DNA from: Adiantum capillus-veneris
Taxonomy: Eukaryota; Streptophyta; Polypodiopsida; Polypodiales; Pteridaceae
NCBI GenBank assembly: GCA_014529385.2
Contig: CM043955.1
Coordinates: 135,480,108 to 135,544,107 of the forward strand
Length of the DNA stretch: 64,000 nucleotides
Reading direction: 5' to 3'
The notes under the pieces are model-generated. The model was given only the letters and a program-made list of their open reading frames with translations. It searched no databases and was not told the origin of the DNA. The stretch's first letter is position 1, and each line of letters opens with the position of its first letter. A program made the position numbers and the translations under genes. Shown here in pieces: positions 35,441-45,607 of the stretch.

Positions 35441-35458
35441 TCCTCAGTGGGGGCACCA
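35441..35458 (-). promoter_or_regulatory. Primer-binding site, minus-strand Gypsy element (tRNA not identified)
   Basis: On the element's strand TGGTGCCCCCACTGAGGA lies six bases after the 5' LTR. It ends in a CCA complement and differs by one base from the primer site of the plus-strand Gypsy element at 56872. It is neither the initiator-Met nor the Asp type. Confidence 0.75.
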
Positions 35459-35464
35459 AAAGAA

Positions 35465-36604
35465 TGTGAGCGGGGGGAAAACACACACAACGCCTCTATA
35501 ACGACCCGACACACACTCTTGGGAAGATACACACACACACTATGGGGCACCACTCGGCTTACACAACACACCTGGCCGAGATAGGGAACACACTTCTGGA
35601 GTGAGAGGAGAGAGACTATCCACTTGCCCACTCCACACAGACACACACACACACACACCCAAAAAACTCAGCTCAAAAGAGGAGAATTTCTGATGTTTAG
35701 ATACAATTGAGCTTGAGCCAACACCAATGGGGCAAACAGCTCACACAATATGAGTAAAATATGTCAGATCCAATCACAAATTGGAGCAGAAGCTTCGCTC
35801 GTAGGAGAAACTTACACAGGCAAAACAATAGAAAAACAGTGAGGAATTTGACAAAATGCAAAATTCCATCGCGTCCGGAACGGCCCAAAACCCCAATCTA
35901 CAATGTCAAAGTGCTCAAATCCGACCTCGGATGAGCAGTTTACAGCCAAAACAGGCTCCAAAAACCCCAAAAACACAGCTGCGGCTGTTCCTGCTCTCTT
36001 CTCCACGTTTTTTCTGGTCTTCTCTCAGTTTTTTCAGTTCCCACACTTAGATTTATTAGTTGGGCACCCGTGGCCTTTTAGATGACCTCAAACAGACCCC
36101 GAACAAGCCAAAAATTGACCTCGCAGTGCATAGTTGTCACCTTTCTGCATCATCCGCACACCTGGAACTCAGTTTTTTCCAAATAATGCATCCCGCAACC
36201 ACGTGAAGTGGCCCCAAAAAGTAGTCCTGATGATGACCTTTCTGCATAAGTATCACAAGAAAACACCCACGTTGTGTCCGTACTCATCCACGTGCAAGTC
36301 TTGACCCCGTTCGGCCTCCTTACGCCACTAGATGCCATCTGACGCACTTGCTTACCTCATGTCGTCGGCCCGTGGATAGCTTCCTCGAGAATTTTTACAT
36401 GCTACCAACTCCTCCTTATTGTAGAAAAAACACAGTGGTACTGGTAATAGTGAAAATCGATGCACTATGTACACCCTGTCCTACTTGTACACATGTGGGC
36501 CCCACGTAACCACCTGGATCTGAAAAATGGGCAATTCTTTATTTGATGCACCATGCATGTATATGTACATATGCGCAATCCCTTGCTCCAAAAAACTCCT
36601 GACA
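35465..36604 (-). repeat. 5' LTR of the minus-strand Gypsy element
   Basis: It begins TGTGAGCGGGGGGAAAACAC and ends AACTCCTGACA on the plus strand. It includes CA microsatellites and matches 27980-29121 over its whole length. Confidence 0.92.
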
Positions 36605-36675
36605 GCGTTTTTGTAGCAGAATATTTGAAGTGACAAGTTCGAGAAAGTTGACTCTCATCTCTTATTTTACATACA

Positions 36676-38456
36676 ATGTCTTCCGGCACTTGCAAGGGTT
36701 CTTCTTCTTCAACAAGGTCCACAACCATTGTGGAAAATGATTCAAAATCTTCTAAGTGTGGAGATAGAAACACAACCACCCAACCAACGACATCGAAAAC
36801 CATGATCATGGCATACTTGGTATTGTTGCAAGAGACCGTAAACAAACAAGGCAAAGACTTACGAGCACTTGCAATGGAGAATGGCACACTAAGGGTACTT
36901 GTGGTTGAGAATGAGAATCTCAAGAGGACACTTGAGATACAAACAACACGTTTGATGCAACTTGAAGAGGAAGTCAATGTATGTAAACGCTCTCTTGTGG
37001 ACTTGAATGCTTTGAAGGAGCCCATGAGCAAAGTAGAGCATGACCATGTATTGAAAGAGGAGAAATTTGACACCAGGAATTGGGATGTATGTGAGATGAA
37101 AAATGTATGTACAAACAAGTCTTGAACTAATATATGTGGTAACAATGTAATTCCTAATTTCTCAATCATGCAAGCTATGGTTCAAACAAAGAATGTTGAG
37201 AATGTGGATGTGGAGGAGTTAAAGGAGCGGGAGCGACGTTCCAAGAACATTGTTATTCGTGGAATTCCCAAAGAGAATCTAGAGATTTCTTGCCATTTTT
37301 ATCAAATATTTCTTCAAAACCGACTTTGGCATGTCTGGAGTTATGGTCTATGGAGCATATAGAGCGGGGAAGCAAGGAGCTCCTCGCTCAATTGTAAGCA
37401 CCATGCCGGATGAGACCAAACAAAAGATTATCCTTGATAATACTTGGATCTATTTGAGAGATACAAAATGTTTTGTATGTGAAGACCGCATTATTAAGCA
37501 TCAAAATATGCATTGGAAGACATATGAGAAAAAGAATAAGAAAAACAAGGAGATGTCTCACGAAGAAAATGTGCCCAAGGAGGAGGTAAGTCCCTCGAGT
37601 AAATAGGGATGTGTGACATATGAGATTGAGTTGCAATTGAAAATATGATTTTGGAATTGTAATGGATACCCATGGGATACGGGGGTTGGCATTGATGAAC
37701 TAACAAGCAAAGCCAATGTTGTACTTCTTTCAAAAAACTTGGGAGCATGATACACAAAAGGATTAATGGCTTGGAGGATAACAATGTACATTCATTGATG
37801 TGGTCATATAATCTCAAGCAGCTAAGAGGGCAAGGAGGGGTAGCATGTATGGTTAAGAAAGTATTGAAAGATTTTGTATCAATTATGAAAGATGACAAGT
37901 AGAAACATTATGTATGGATGAAAATTATGACACCAAAAAGCGCACCCATTTTTGTAGCCGGTTGCTACATTCCTCATTATGATTGCCCCTTTTATGCTTG
38001 CATGGATAGAGATCATCCATTTATTGATTTAGAAGATGACATTGCTTATTTCAAAGGCAAAGGTGATGTTATTGTATTTGGGGATATGAATACTCGCATA
38101 AAAACATTGCAACATGATACTCAACAATTTGATATGCCATACATTTGAAGGGATTTCGAGGAAGTTCAGTTGTATGATCATACTTCAATGGATGAGAAAG
38201 AGCCGGTGAGAAAGAGCCGGATCACTATGAAAAGTTACTTTTACACATGTGTAATAGCACAAGTATGCTCATTGCCAATGGTGTATCTTTGTGGACTGGA
38301 ACCAATGGATTTACATGTAGGAAACATAATGAGGACAGTGTGATTGTCTCTATGCTCCTCTCCAAAGCCATCATGTATCGCATATAAAGGGTTATATGTT
38401 TGGCCAATGGATCCCAGAATCCAACCATTAGACCTTATGTATTGACTTTTCATGTG
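36676..38456 (+). pseudogene. LINE non-LTR retrotransposon, 5' half (ORF1 and endonuclease)
   Basis: ORF1 starts at 36676 (MSSGTCKGSSSSTRSTTIVE) with a coiled coil (VENENLKRTLEIQTTRLMQL). It continues after stops with ERERRSKNIVIRGIPKENL and then PDETKQKIILDNTWIYLRD, the RNA-binding and C-terminal parts of LINE ORF1 proteins. ORF2 follows near 37645 with WNCNGYPWDTGVGIDELTS, the start of an APE-type endonuclease, and later VFVAGCYIPHYDCPFY-like and DVIVFGDMNTR, the catalytic G-D-x-N block. Stops and frame shifts break it. It is cut at 38461 by the 13-kb LTR element and resumes at 51469. Confidence 0.8.
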
Positions 38457-38461
38457 GAGAA

Positions 38462-39421
38462 TGTTGGACGAGAGCGACTCACACACCCATGAATTGCATG
38501 CAAACACTACCTAGATCAACATAATGTCAATCGAGGACATAGATGACACGATAGGATCACGGAGGAAATCTCTTTAGCTTGTCAGGCTGAGACCATCCTA
38601 CACATACAACACTCTGGAAGGCCAACTAAACCACAATCAAGAACCTCACTGCTCTCAACTACACCACCTAACCACATACACACACACACGGAAGGTAACT
38701 CACCTAATCATGCCAGATTCATACGAAACTTAAGGAACACCATCCCCTCACTAGGATACACCTATCCCTAAGCTTCTACACTCAAAACCCTCACTCTAAA
38801 CCCGTCTATGGAAAACGCGTAGGATGACAAAGCAAAATTTTCAAAGTACCCGAAACTGAAATTTATGAGTACCTATGCGTAGCTTATGTCGCCACGATTC
38901 TATAGACTACTAGCACGCAAAAAACAGACATCGTTTGATACACTTACGGCCACAAATAGCTCGTAGATGCGTCGATGTGTGCACTTCGTCTCGCGTGGAA
39001 TGCTTGGCGTTGTCGCATAGCTCTCCTCGAGCCTGCAGCAATGGTGCGGTCGGATCTCCAATGTGTTGAGCGAGCCACGCGTAGCGAGAGGATGAAGCTC
39101 CCGCTCACTCTCTTTCTCTCTCACACACAGTAGACGACAGCGCTAAGTTTTTTGATTATGATAAAAGTCCCTTTACAAAATGACCTAGGTACCTTATATA
39201 CTAAGGCTACCTTAGGTTTAATAAAAAATGGGGTTGAAAGGGTCAAATGGCTTTGTATTTACAATCTGGAAGTGCCATTGCACCCCGGCTTTTGAAACTA
39301 GAATAACTACTCATTACAAATGATGTTTATAGCCATAATCCACAGCATTTCATAACTCGCGAAAGATAAGACTTTGGTACAAAACTTGAGTTATGTTGTG
39401 TTGTTTACCCAGAGGTCAACA
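38462..39421 (-). repeat. 3' LTR of the 13-kb element (960 bp)
   Basis: It is nearly identical to the 5' LTR, but contains about 218 bp (roughly 38918-39136) that the 5' LTR lacks. On the element's strand a TATATAAGG box lies near 39200. Confidence 0.92.
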
Positions 39422-39433
39422 TTCCCCCCTTCC
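39422..39433 (-). promoter_or_regulatory. Polypurine tract of the 13-kb element
   Basis: On the element's strand GGAAGGGGGGAA abuts the TG of the 3' LTR. Confidence 0.85.
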
Positions 39434-39504
39434 GCGTTCATATCGTCCCCGACATGACCTAATTGTCGATGGCGATGTGGTCTTTGCTGTTGTTTTGTTG
39501 TTGT

Positions 39505-40035
39505 AAATAAAGTATAGACTATAGCCTTTGGAGTAGCTTGTCTTGTTCGTCCAATCCGATGTACATAGTCTTCACATGATTCAGAAAAATCATAATTGAT
39601 GACGAACTTTATGTATTTGAAATCCACGCTGCGAGCTGCAGCATCTGTTTCTATCATTATAGGTCTACTGCCAGATCTAAATTCAAAAAGAACCCAATGT
39701 CGTTTAACTTGACTCTTATCATCATGGATAGAGAAAGCTCCATCCATCATTTGCTCCAGCAAATCTGTGAATTCCGAGTATTTGTGATTCTTAGAAACAA
39801 CTTCTACAATCTGTAGAATTGAGTGATTGGCTTTCTGATCTTGTGAGCCAATGACAACTTTGTAAGAATTTTGTAGATTTTGTATGGCTAAACCCTTAAC
39901 TTCTTTAGGCCAAGTTGCATTCCAATGCAAAGTCTGTCTGCCAGGCCGAATCCAGGACTTAATTATTCGAATTTGAGGTTCAAAACCCTACCGAGCATTC
40001 GATGCGCATTATCAAGGACAAGCTTTTGAGATCCT
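39505..40035 (-). pseudogene. Captured DEAD-box RNA helicase fragment inside the 13-kb LTR element
   Basis: Reading on the minus strand, VLDNAHRML (motif II, where the family has VLDEADRM) is followed by GFEPQIR and RQTLHWNATWPKEVKGLA (motif III, S-A-T changed to N-A-T). Then come YKVVIGSQDQKANHSILQIV, SIHDDKSQVKRHWVLFEF, IETDAAARSVD (motif V region), FVINYDFSESCEDYVHRIG and RTRQATPKA (motif VI). The match is to the DDX5/DBP2-type plant helicases (RH20/RH30 group). The block between MMDG and SIHDDK that should hold motif IV is missing. No introns are visible, so a spliced copy may have been captured. A frameshift near 39985, mutated motifs and the missing block rule out helicase activity. It lies next to the 3' LTR. 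Confidence 0.85.
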
Positions 40036-41856
40036 CTGATTACCCTTATGTCTGCTCTTTGTCATTGAGGACTTCTTTGTTCTTGAGTTATGTTGTGTTG
40101 TTGTCCCAGTGTTGTCATTGTAGGCCATTCGTCGACTCACCATTGAGGAGAAGTATGCTATGATCTGAAATTGGTTCTCCAATTCATTTGTCAATTGATT
40201 TGAGTAGCATTTACTTATTGTTGATGTAGAAGGAATATGTACAAGAGGATGGTGATAGGTGTCTTTAGATTAGGGTCTAAAACTTGGATGACCAAAGGGA
40301 AAAAACCCGGTGGAAAAAAAATGCCTTTGGTATACGCTCTTATTGGAGTTGAGCAGTTGAACGTGAAGTACATGTTCATGAAAGGTGAGTGCTTGGGTGA
40401 AACACAGAAAGAGTTCCTGATGCAAGTGCCAATTATGGGACACTCTATATGCATATGAGAAATTTGTCAACAAAAGCATGCAATGTGAAAGAAGGAGATG
40501 ATGGGTGTTTCGAGGAATAAATGTAGCACATGTGACATCAAAAGATGTCTCAATAGCTTCCACCTTTCCAAGAAGGGTTATCGATGTAGAAGTTTCTCCA
40601 CTCGTATCTCACTGTGCTCAATACGTGAGTGTCTTTTGGACCTTCTCCTTCACTTCACCAGACTTAAGTACTTAGAATTCGACTCTTTTGCTCACCTATA
40701 CCAGCATGAGCGACACAACATAAATATGCTCAACTCTTCCAGCTTGAGCAGTACCTAGAATAGCTAAGACGCTTAGCCCACAAAGAATATTACTTGAAGC
40801 TTTGGGACTAACACCTCACTCATTTTGTGGCTTAGCTACTCCACTTTGACTTGTATGACTTGTCGGTTGCATGTTGACACTGCTTTGTGACAAGTTCTTC
40901 GGCTATTGTAGTGCTGCTGAGACATAGTTCGTGAAGTTTCATCGTTCCCCCGTACCTTCTTCTCTTTGTAGTGCTCAGGCCTCTCATCACTCTTTTCTTC
41001 ATGTGGATTATGGATTTTTTTATTTATTTTTAATAATAAACAAAGAAAATCTTAAAACGAACTCAACAAAAGAAAAATCATTCAAATAGAAATCTAAATG
41101 CTATGTACACTATACACATGTCCGTAGGGGCTCATATATGGATTTTGTCCCCATACTCCTCTGTAACACTACTATGAGGGCAAATACTCTAAATTTCGTC
41201 AAAAAATTATCACAATAAAACGCAAAAATTCAATGCATCTCACAAAACATTGCCCTCTAATAGTCATAATGTTAGGTCCGCATTCAGAAAGCCTCCCCCC
41301 TTCCTATTTGGAGTCATCCTTTACGACAGGGAATCGCAAAGGGTATGTGTTGTGCTTGGAAAATTAAAAGTCGTGCCTATGTAGGTCTTGTAATGTAGCC
41401 CTATTATGCATACACAGTCAATGCATGGAAAAGATTTATGCTGTGCAAGATGTGGGTATAGCGTGAAAGCATGTTAACCTGTCGCGCTTTTTGTGCTAGT
41501 TAGCAGTTTCAAATTAGCATATCTTCAAAAAGTTGGGCGTCCGCTAATTTTTTTACAAATAATATCAAAATTTGTCGGAGGTTGTACATTTGGATTCCTT
41601 GTTTCAAGTGCTTTCTATTGATATATCATATATCATAGATCTTGGAGATGTAGCTCAAGTTATTGTACTAGTTAACATATGTCAAAATTGTGCTAGTTAG
41701 CATTGTCCGGGACATGAAAAATCATGACAGATTAACATGCTTTCACCCTATAAGCAATTTTCTTATTGGCATTTGTTGGCGAGACTTCCTATTCTAAGCA
41801 ATGTAATGGTCTTTGAAGCTCCTGTATTGTTGCTTGATTGAAGAGAGTTGCTCTCT
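40036..41856 (-). other. Non-coding part of the 13-kb element, no gene recognised
   Basis: Open frames (for example 40237-40458 plus) are short and unrelated to known domains. The stretch includes a motif shared with 4180-4238 (about 40270-40335) and a small MITE at 41457-41752. Confidence 0.5.
41457..41752. mobile_element. About 290-bp MITE with 27-bp terminal inverted repeats
   Basis: The left end TATAGCGTGAAAGCATGTTA continues ACCTGTC. The right end GACAGATTAACATGCTTTCA continues CCCTATA. They are complementary with two mismatches. TATA at both edges would serve as a TA or TATA target duplication, so the target length is ambiguous. The interior is non-coding and contains repeated GCTAGTTAGCA phrases. 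Confidence 0.75.
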
Positions 41857-41857
41857 T

Positions 41858-42745
41858 CTAACTGTACTGTAATCGTAGGAAGAATTGTAAGAATTCAAGC
41901 GACGATGTACTGACAGCAGTTTTTTTGTTCTTCTTTGGGACCCATTTCTTTGCAATTATTGGCTGTTTGTTGCTGACTCTCATTTGGGAACCCATACTTG
42001 CCCGTGCTTCGTTTGTGTTTGAAGAGACTTCTTTGGGATCCACCTTTTTGTTGTGTGAGTCGACAGTGGTCTTTGCTTCAGCCCTTGTACGCTTGGTTGG
42101 TGACGGGATGCAGGCTTTGAAAGTTGATACTGTGGTTGTTTTGGAGTCCAAATGAATTCCTGACTTTTTTGTGCTTGAATCAACTTCTTTGGAGCCCAAA
42201 CCTGAGTTGTGAAAGCTTGCGACTTTGTGAGTTGTGAAAGTTCGTGCACGCTTTCCTTGTTTTTGCTTTGGTGTTGGATCTTGTGATTGGTCATTAGAGA
42301 TCTTTGTCTTCTTGATCCATATCTGTTTTTGGCCGATCTAGCTTTTTGGTATCTAGATTTGTCGAGCTTTTTGGCCTTGACTTGTTGTCCTGTTCTTTTG
42401 ACCTGTCATGGTTGTTGCTGAAGGGGTTGGTGATAGTGATGGCCTGAGTTGATGATAGGGGATGTCGTAAGATTCATCACTATCGCTACTATCCTCAACA
42501 AGGTTGACTTCTTGTACTTTCTCTTGATTTTTTGGCTGGTAGTAGAAAGTTATAACTGTCTGTTTGCTCGTGGGTGGTAGTTTCTTGGAGGACTTTTCTA
42601 GCCCATTGATTAGAGCATTGTTAGCTCGTTGCTCTGGTCGTATTCCTCCTAGCTGAGTCTTTACATCCTTATTAGGAGCCATGTATGAGGATGCTTGTGG
42701 TGGCCGTGTCTTCACCGAGGACTTTGGAATCCACTTTTGATGCAC
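41858..42745 (-). pseudogene. Repeat protein with W-x-P-K motifs, 13-kb element
   Basis: Two or three minus-strand frames together carry at least six W-x-P-K motifs about 15-40 residues apart: HQKWIPKSS, TQVWAPKKL, FIWTPKQP, KRWIPKKS, QVWVPK and KKWVPKKNKK. The surroundings are rich in Lys, Gln, Ser and Thr, with an acidic Ser/Asp patch (VEDSSDSDESYD). Similar W-x-P-K runs occur in polyproteins of some plant retroelements, where they probably bind nucleic acid. Frame shifts between segments suggest decay. Here this region takes the place where a pol gene would be expected. Confidence 0.55.
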
Positions 42746-42895
42746 TTTATTCGTGTAGCGATGACATTGATTCCCGGGTCGTTGATCTTCTTGAAGCTTG
42801 AAGTGTTATACAGAGTCATAGAACTCGTCGTCTTCTTCATCTTTTGATTCTCTACATTTCTTTGTTTGCTCCTTATTTCGAGAGCTTGTTGATGT

Positions 42896-43309
42896 CTAGA
42901 CCTCTTTATTTTCCTGGATTACACTCACTACAAAATAAGGAACGACATCATAGCTATTTTCATCACAAAACTTTGTTGTGGGAGCATCCTTTACGGTGCA
43001 CACGTCCAGAGTAGCCAGGATGTGTTCCCATCCAAAAGGCTCTAACTCTTCTTCAAGAAATGGTTCTAGGATATAGTCCCTATTCTCTATAACCCGCTCT
43101 AGGATACATTCCTCACGTTTCAAGCTACCACATTGTGAAGCTCCACACATCCACAGTTCTTTAGGCTTACCTAACCAAGCTAGAAGTTCTGATCCTTCTA
43201 CTGTGGCGGAATCAAACTCCTCAACCGGTGTTCTCGTCACGTCCCTATAGCTATGGTCTCTCAAGTTTATCTTTGTTATGGTTTCCATATGGCTCAGGTA
43301 TATAGTCAT
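42896..43309 (-). pseudogene. Region downstream of protease, 13-kb element
   Basis: It continues the polyprotein after the protease: YLSHMETITKINLRDHSYRD directly follows a QDWGYDY phrase typical of the protease-RT linker in Gypsy elements. It then carries an unfamiliar acidic segment (ECILERVIENRDYILEPFLE) ending EENSYDVVPYFVV-like. In ordinary Gypsy elements RT would come next; here it does not. Confidence 0.5.
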
Positions 43310-43337
43310 AACCCCAATCTTGGACCATTTTCAATTG

Positions 43338-43613
43338 TCACATGAATGGTCTTCCCAGAATGATGTCATAGTTCTTCTTCTTGCCAAAGTCAACAACAAC
43401 AAAAGTGTGTTTATATTCAATGCCACAAGAAGTAACAAGTACTTTTTCTAGCAGTCCTAGGGGCTTTTCCTTGTGTCTGTCTGCAAGCTGCAGGGTCATT
43501 CGTGTGGATATCAAGGCAGGTTTTCCCCATTTTTTCCAAACCTCTTTGGTTGCAATGGCCACACCAGCTCCAGTGTCAAGGATTGCCCGGGTTTTTACAC
43601 CATTGAATTCCAT
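43338..43613 (-). pseudogene. Retropepsin-type aspartic protease, 13-kb element
   Basis: It carries the canonical active site RAILDTGAGVAIATKEVW (D-T-G), a hydrophobic strand, and the C-terminal YDIILGRPFM, at the usual 80-90-residue spacing. A TGA directly follows GRPFM where the family has Arg (CGA), a single C-to-T change. The next residues (QLKMVQDWG) continue in the same frame, so the break may be recent. Confidence 0.88.
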
Positions 43614-44122
43614 AGGAAGGGTGGCACTGGCCTAGTATTTAGTTGAGGCATTTCAAGCTCTTTGATGCCTTCCTCAATTTGAGTCATTGGGGTTTTTACA
43701 CCAAATTTCTCTAGACATTTACCCACATTAGCCCACATGTTTGGTCTTATTCTGAGCAACTCGGCTAACATTATTGTATAGGTGACTGGGGTAGATAGAA
43801 TATCTACTAGCCCCTTTGAATCGATGGCCTTGTTGGGAGACAGTCTCTGTGATGGGACTGCAACCACATCTGACTTGGTCTCGTACTCTCTCATGTAGGA
43901 CGGTAGTGTTCTTAGAGAATGGGGTTGACTATCCATAGATTGTACAGATCCTTTGTCGCCCCAATACGATCGCACCTTTAGATTCATTTGAGATCCAGTC
44001 TCAAATTCCTCTATTGGTGGTAGAAACACTCCTCGGTCATCACCAGTCTTGTCTACTTGTCTTCTAAGGTCGATGGGGTTCATTGGCCTCTTTGACTTGT
44101 TTCCACAATTCTTCAAGACCAT
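43595..44122 (-). pseudogene. Pre-protease region, 13-kb element
   Basis: A 175-codon frame contains helical LVDILSTPVTYTIMLAELLR and IEEGIKELEMPQLN, then passes into the start of the protease frame. Similar segments precede the protease in plant Gypsy elements. No catalytic motif. Confidence 0.55.
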
Positions 44123-44264
44123 CTATCTCTTTACAATCCTCATGTATAGCTTGGTGAAATCCCTCGGAAGAGTTATCCGTGGTATTGAGTACTGTCCTTG
44201 GTTCTAATGCTGGGTCTTTGAGGTTTGTTACGTGCTCATGACTAGAATCTCGCTCTTTTAGTTC

Positions 44265-45599
44265 CTAGTTCGGTGGGATTACTTGTGTAGGCATGACACG
44301 TATCACATCCTCAGGTTTTGCAAGTGGTGGTTCTAGTAAAGCTTGGGTTGTTTGAATCATTTTCTGGCACATTTCAAACCTTTGCTTTTCTAGTTCCACA
44401 TAGGGATATGTCATCCACCTGTGTTCTTGGGTTTGGTTGTTTTTTAGCCTCACATCATAGGCTTTCAAGAGGGCATCTAATATCTTATTAACCTTCTCTG
44501 CCAACACAGATCCTCCTGAACTACCACTTCTCGGTTTCTCATCCATGGATGGTTCTTCTAGAAGTTTAACCATCTGTGTAAGAGAAGGTGCCTCCTTTTC
44601 CTCATGTTGTTTTATCTTCTTTTCAGCTTCGGTAAGATTCTCAGCTAGGGATTTTTTCTCTCGTTCCCTGCGTGCTTTCATCCTAGTCTTTCTAGCTTTC
44701 AAACTATTTCGTTTGCTCTTGGTCTTCTGACTAGATGCATCTGTCTTTGGTCCATCATTTGTCTTTGGACTCATGTCACTTTCAGTGTTCTTTGTCTCTG
44801 GATTCTCATCAGCTTTCTTTTGAGCTTGTGCTCTCGTAACCACTTGCACTGGTACAACATTTTCATTTTCTGAGATACTAGGGAGCTGAACAATCCCTGA
44901 TACATTTGTCATGATTTTCCTGATTTGGTTTGGTTTTCTCGGGCAATCGGGGATCAAGTGAGTGATGCCACACTCAAGACAATAGGCATTTACTTCAGTG
45001 ATATCCGTATGAGGACATTGTTTGACCAAGTGGTTGTCACGACTTTTGTGACAATCTGTCTCTGGTTGAGGAGATTCTTTTAGCATTTCCTCTTGGCTAT
45101 AAGCAAGCTTTGGCCTAGATAAGCCGCTATTTGCAATGAATCGCAATGTCCTTTCGTCCATTTCATACCTTCTTTCTTTCGACTGAAACCCAGGAGGTGG
45201 AGGTTGTACCGGCCTCACCACTCCATGTGTTTCTCTCACATTTTGTTGCTCCGAAGGGTAGTACTCACTTTGGTTGCTATACCACATTGTAGCTGGTACT
45301 GGCGTTGGTTTATTTGATGCTTCCATCATTGTCATGTATCTCATGTCTACCGGCATTCTAGCACCTGACAGCGCAGGTTGTTGTCCTAAGACAAGCTGTG
45401 GGCTTAAAACTCCTACTGGTCCTGGCACATTCCTCGTAATGTATCTAGGTGGAGTAGGTGCTTCTGGAACAGGTTGTACATACCTCTCCCTAGCATTTTC
45501 CATGCTATAATAGCGCTCTTCCCCTGTATGGTTCGTCCATTTTCTCTCAATTTCACACCACTTCGGCTCTCCCGAATCAAACCTTACAAGAGGAATCAA
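44265..45599 (-). CDS. Gag C-terminal part with zinc knuckle and charged coiled coil, 13-kb element
   Basis: The 444-codon frame opens with IPLVRFDSGEPKW and has a Pro-rich middle (VRPVQPPPPGF). A knuckle-like CLECGITHLIPDC (C-x2-C-x3-H-x4-C, one residue short of standard) lies at about residues 209-221. A long Lys/Glu/Arg-rich helix (KARKTRMKARREREKKSLAE) follows, then AEKVNKILDALLKAYDVRL. In the other frame just upstream, PIDQEKLIDDLVKRLIPLVR reads through from gag, so gag and this segment were one protein joined by a frameshift near 45,650. Confidence 0.7.
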   Translation of the reverse strand: MIPLVRFDSGEPKWCEIERKWTNHTGEERYYSMENARERYVQPVPEAPTPPRYITRNVPGPVGVLSPQLVLGQQPALSGARMPVDMRYMTMMEASNKPTPVPATMWYSNQSEYYPSEQQNVRETHGVVRPVQPPPPGFQSKERRYEMDERTLRFIANSGLSRPKLAYSQEEMLKESPQPETDCHKSRDNHLVKQCPHTDITEVNAYCLECGITHLIPDCPRKPNQIRKIMTNVSGIVQLPSISENENVVPVQVVTRAQAQKKADENPETKNTESDMSPKTNDGPKTDASSQKTKSKRNSLKARKTRMKARREREKKSLAENLTEAEKKIKQHEEKEAPSLTQMVKLLEEPSMDEKPRSGSSGGSVLAEKVNKILDALLKAYDVRLKNNQTQEHRWMTYPYVELEKQRFEMCQKMIQTTQALLEPPLAKPEDVIRVMPTQVIPPN

Positions 45600-45607
45600 C
45601 CTCTTGA

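Larger units (their letters stand above)
27980..36604 (-). mobile_element. Complete but inactivated Ty3/Gypsy LTR retrotransposon (8.6 kb)
   Basis: Two LTRs of 1,142 and 1,140 bp bound the element, which reads on the minus strand in the order 5' LTR, primer site, small accessory frame, gag, protease, reverse transcriptase, RNase H, integrase, purine tract, 3' LTR. Integrase after RNase H makes it Gypsy type. The flanks share GCGT (27976-27979 and 36605-36608), a 4-bp target duplication that could be 5 bp given an ambiguous T. Gag through RNase H lie in one frame, broken by three stops, and integrase is frame-shifted, so this copy cannot make a full polyprotein. Confidence 0.9.

Noticed and set aside
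37388-37898. Minus-strand frames of 82 and 134 codons over the LINE
   Set aside because: They are antisense to the LINE ORF1 end and endonuclease start and show no family motif.
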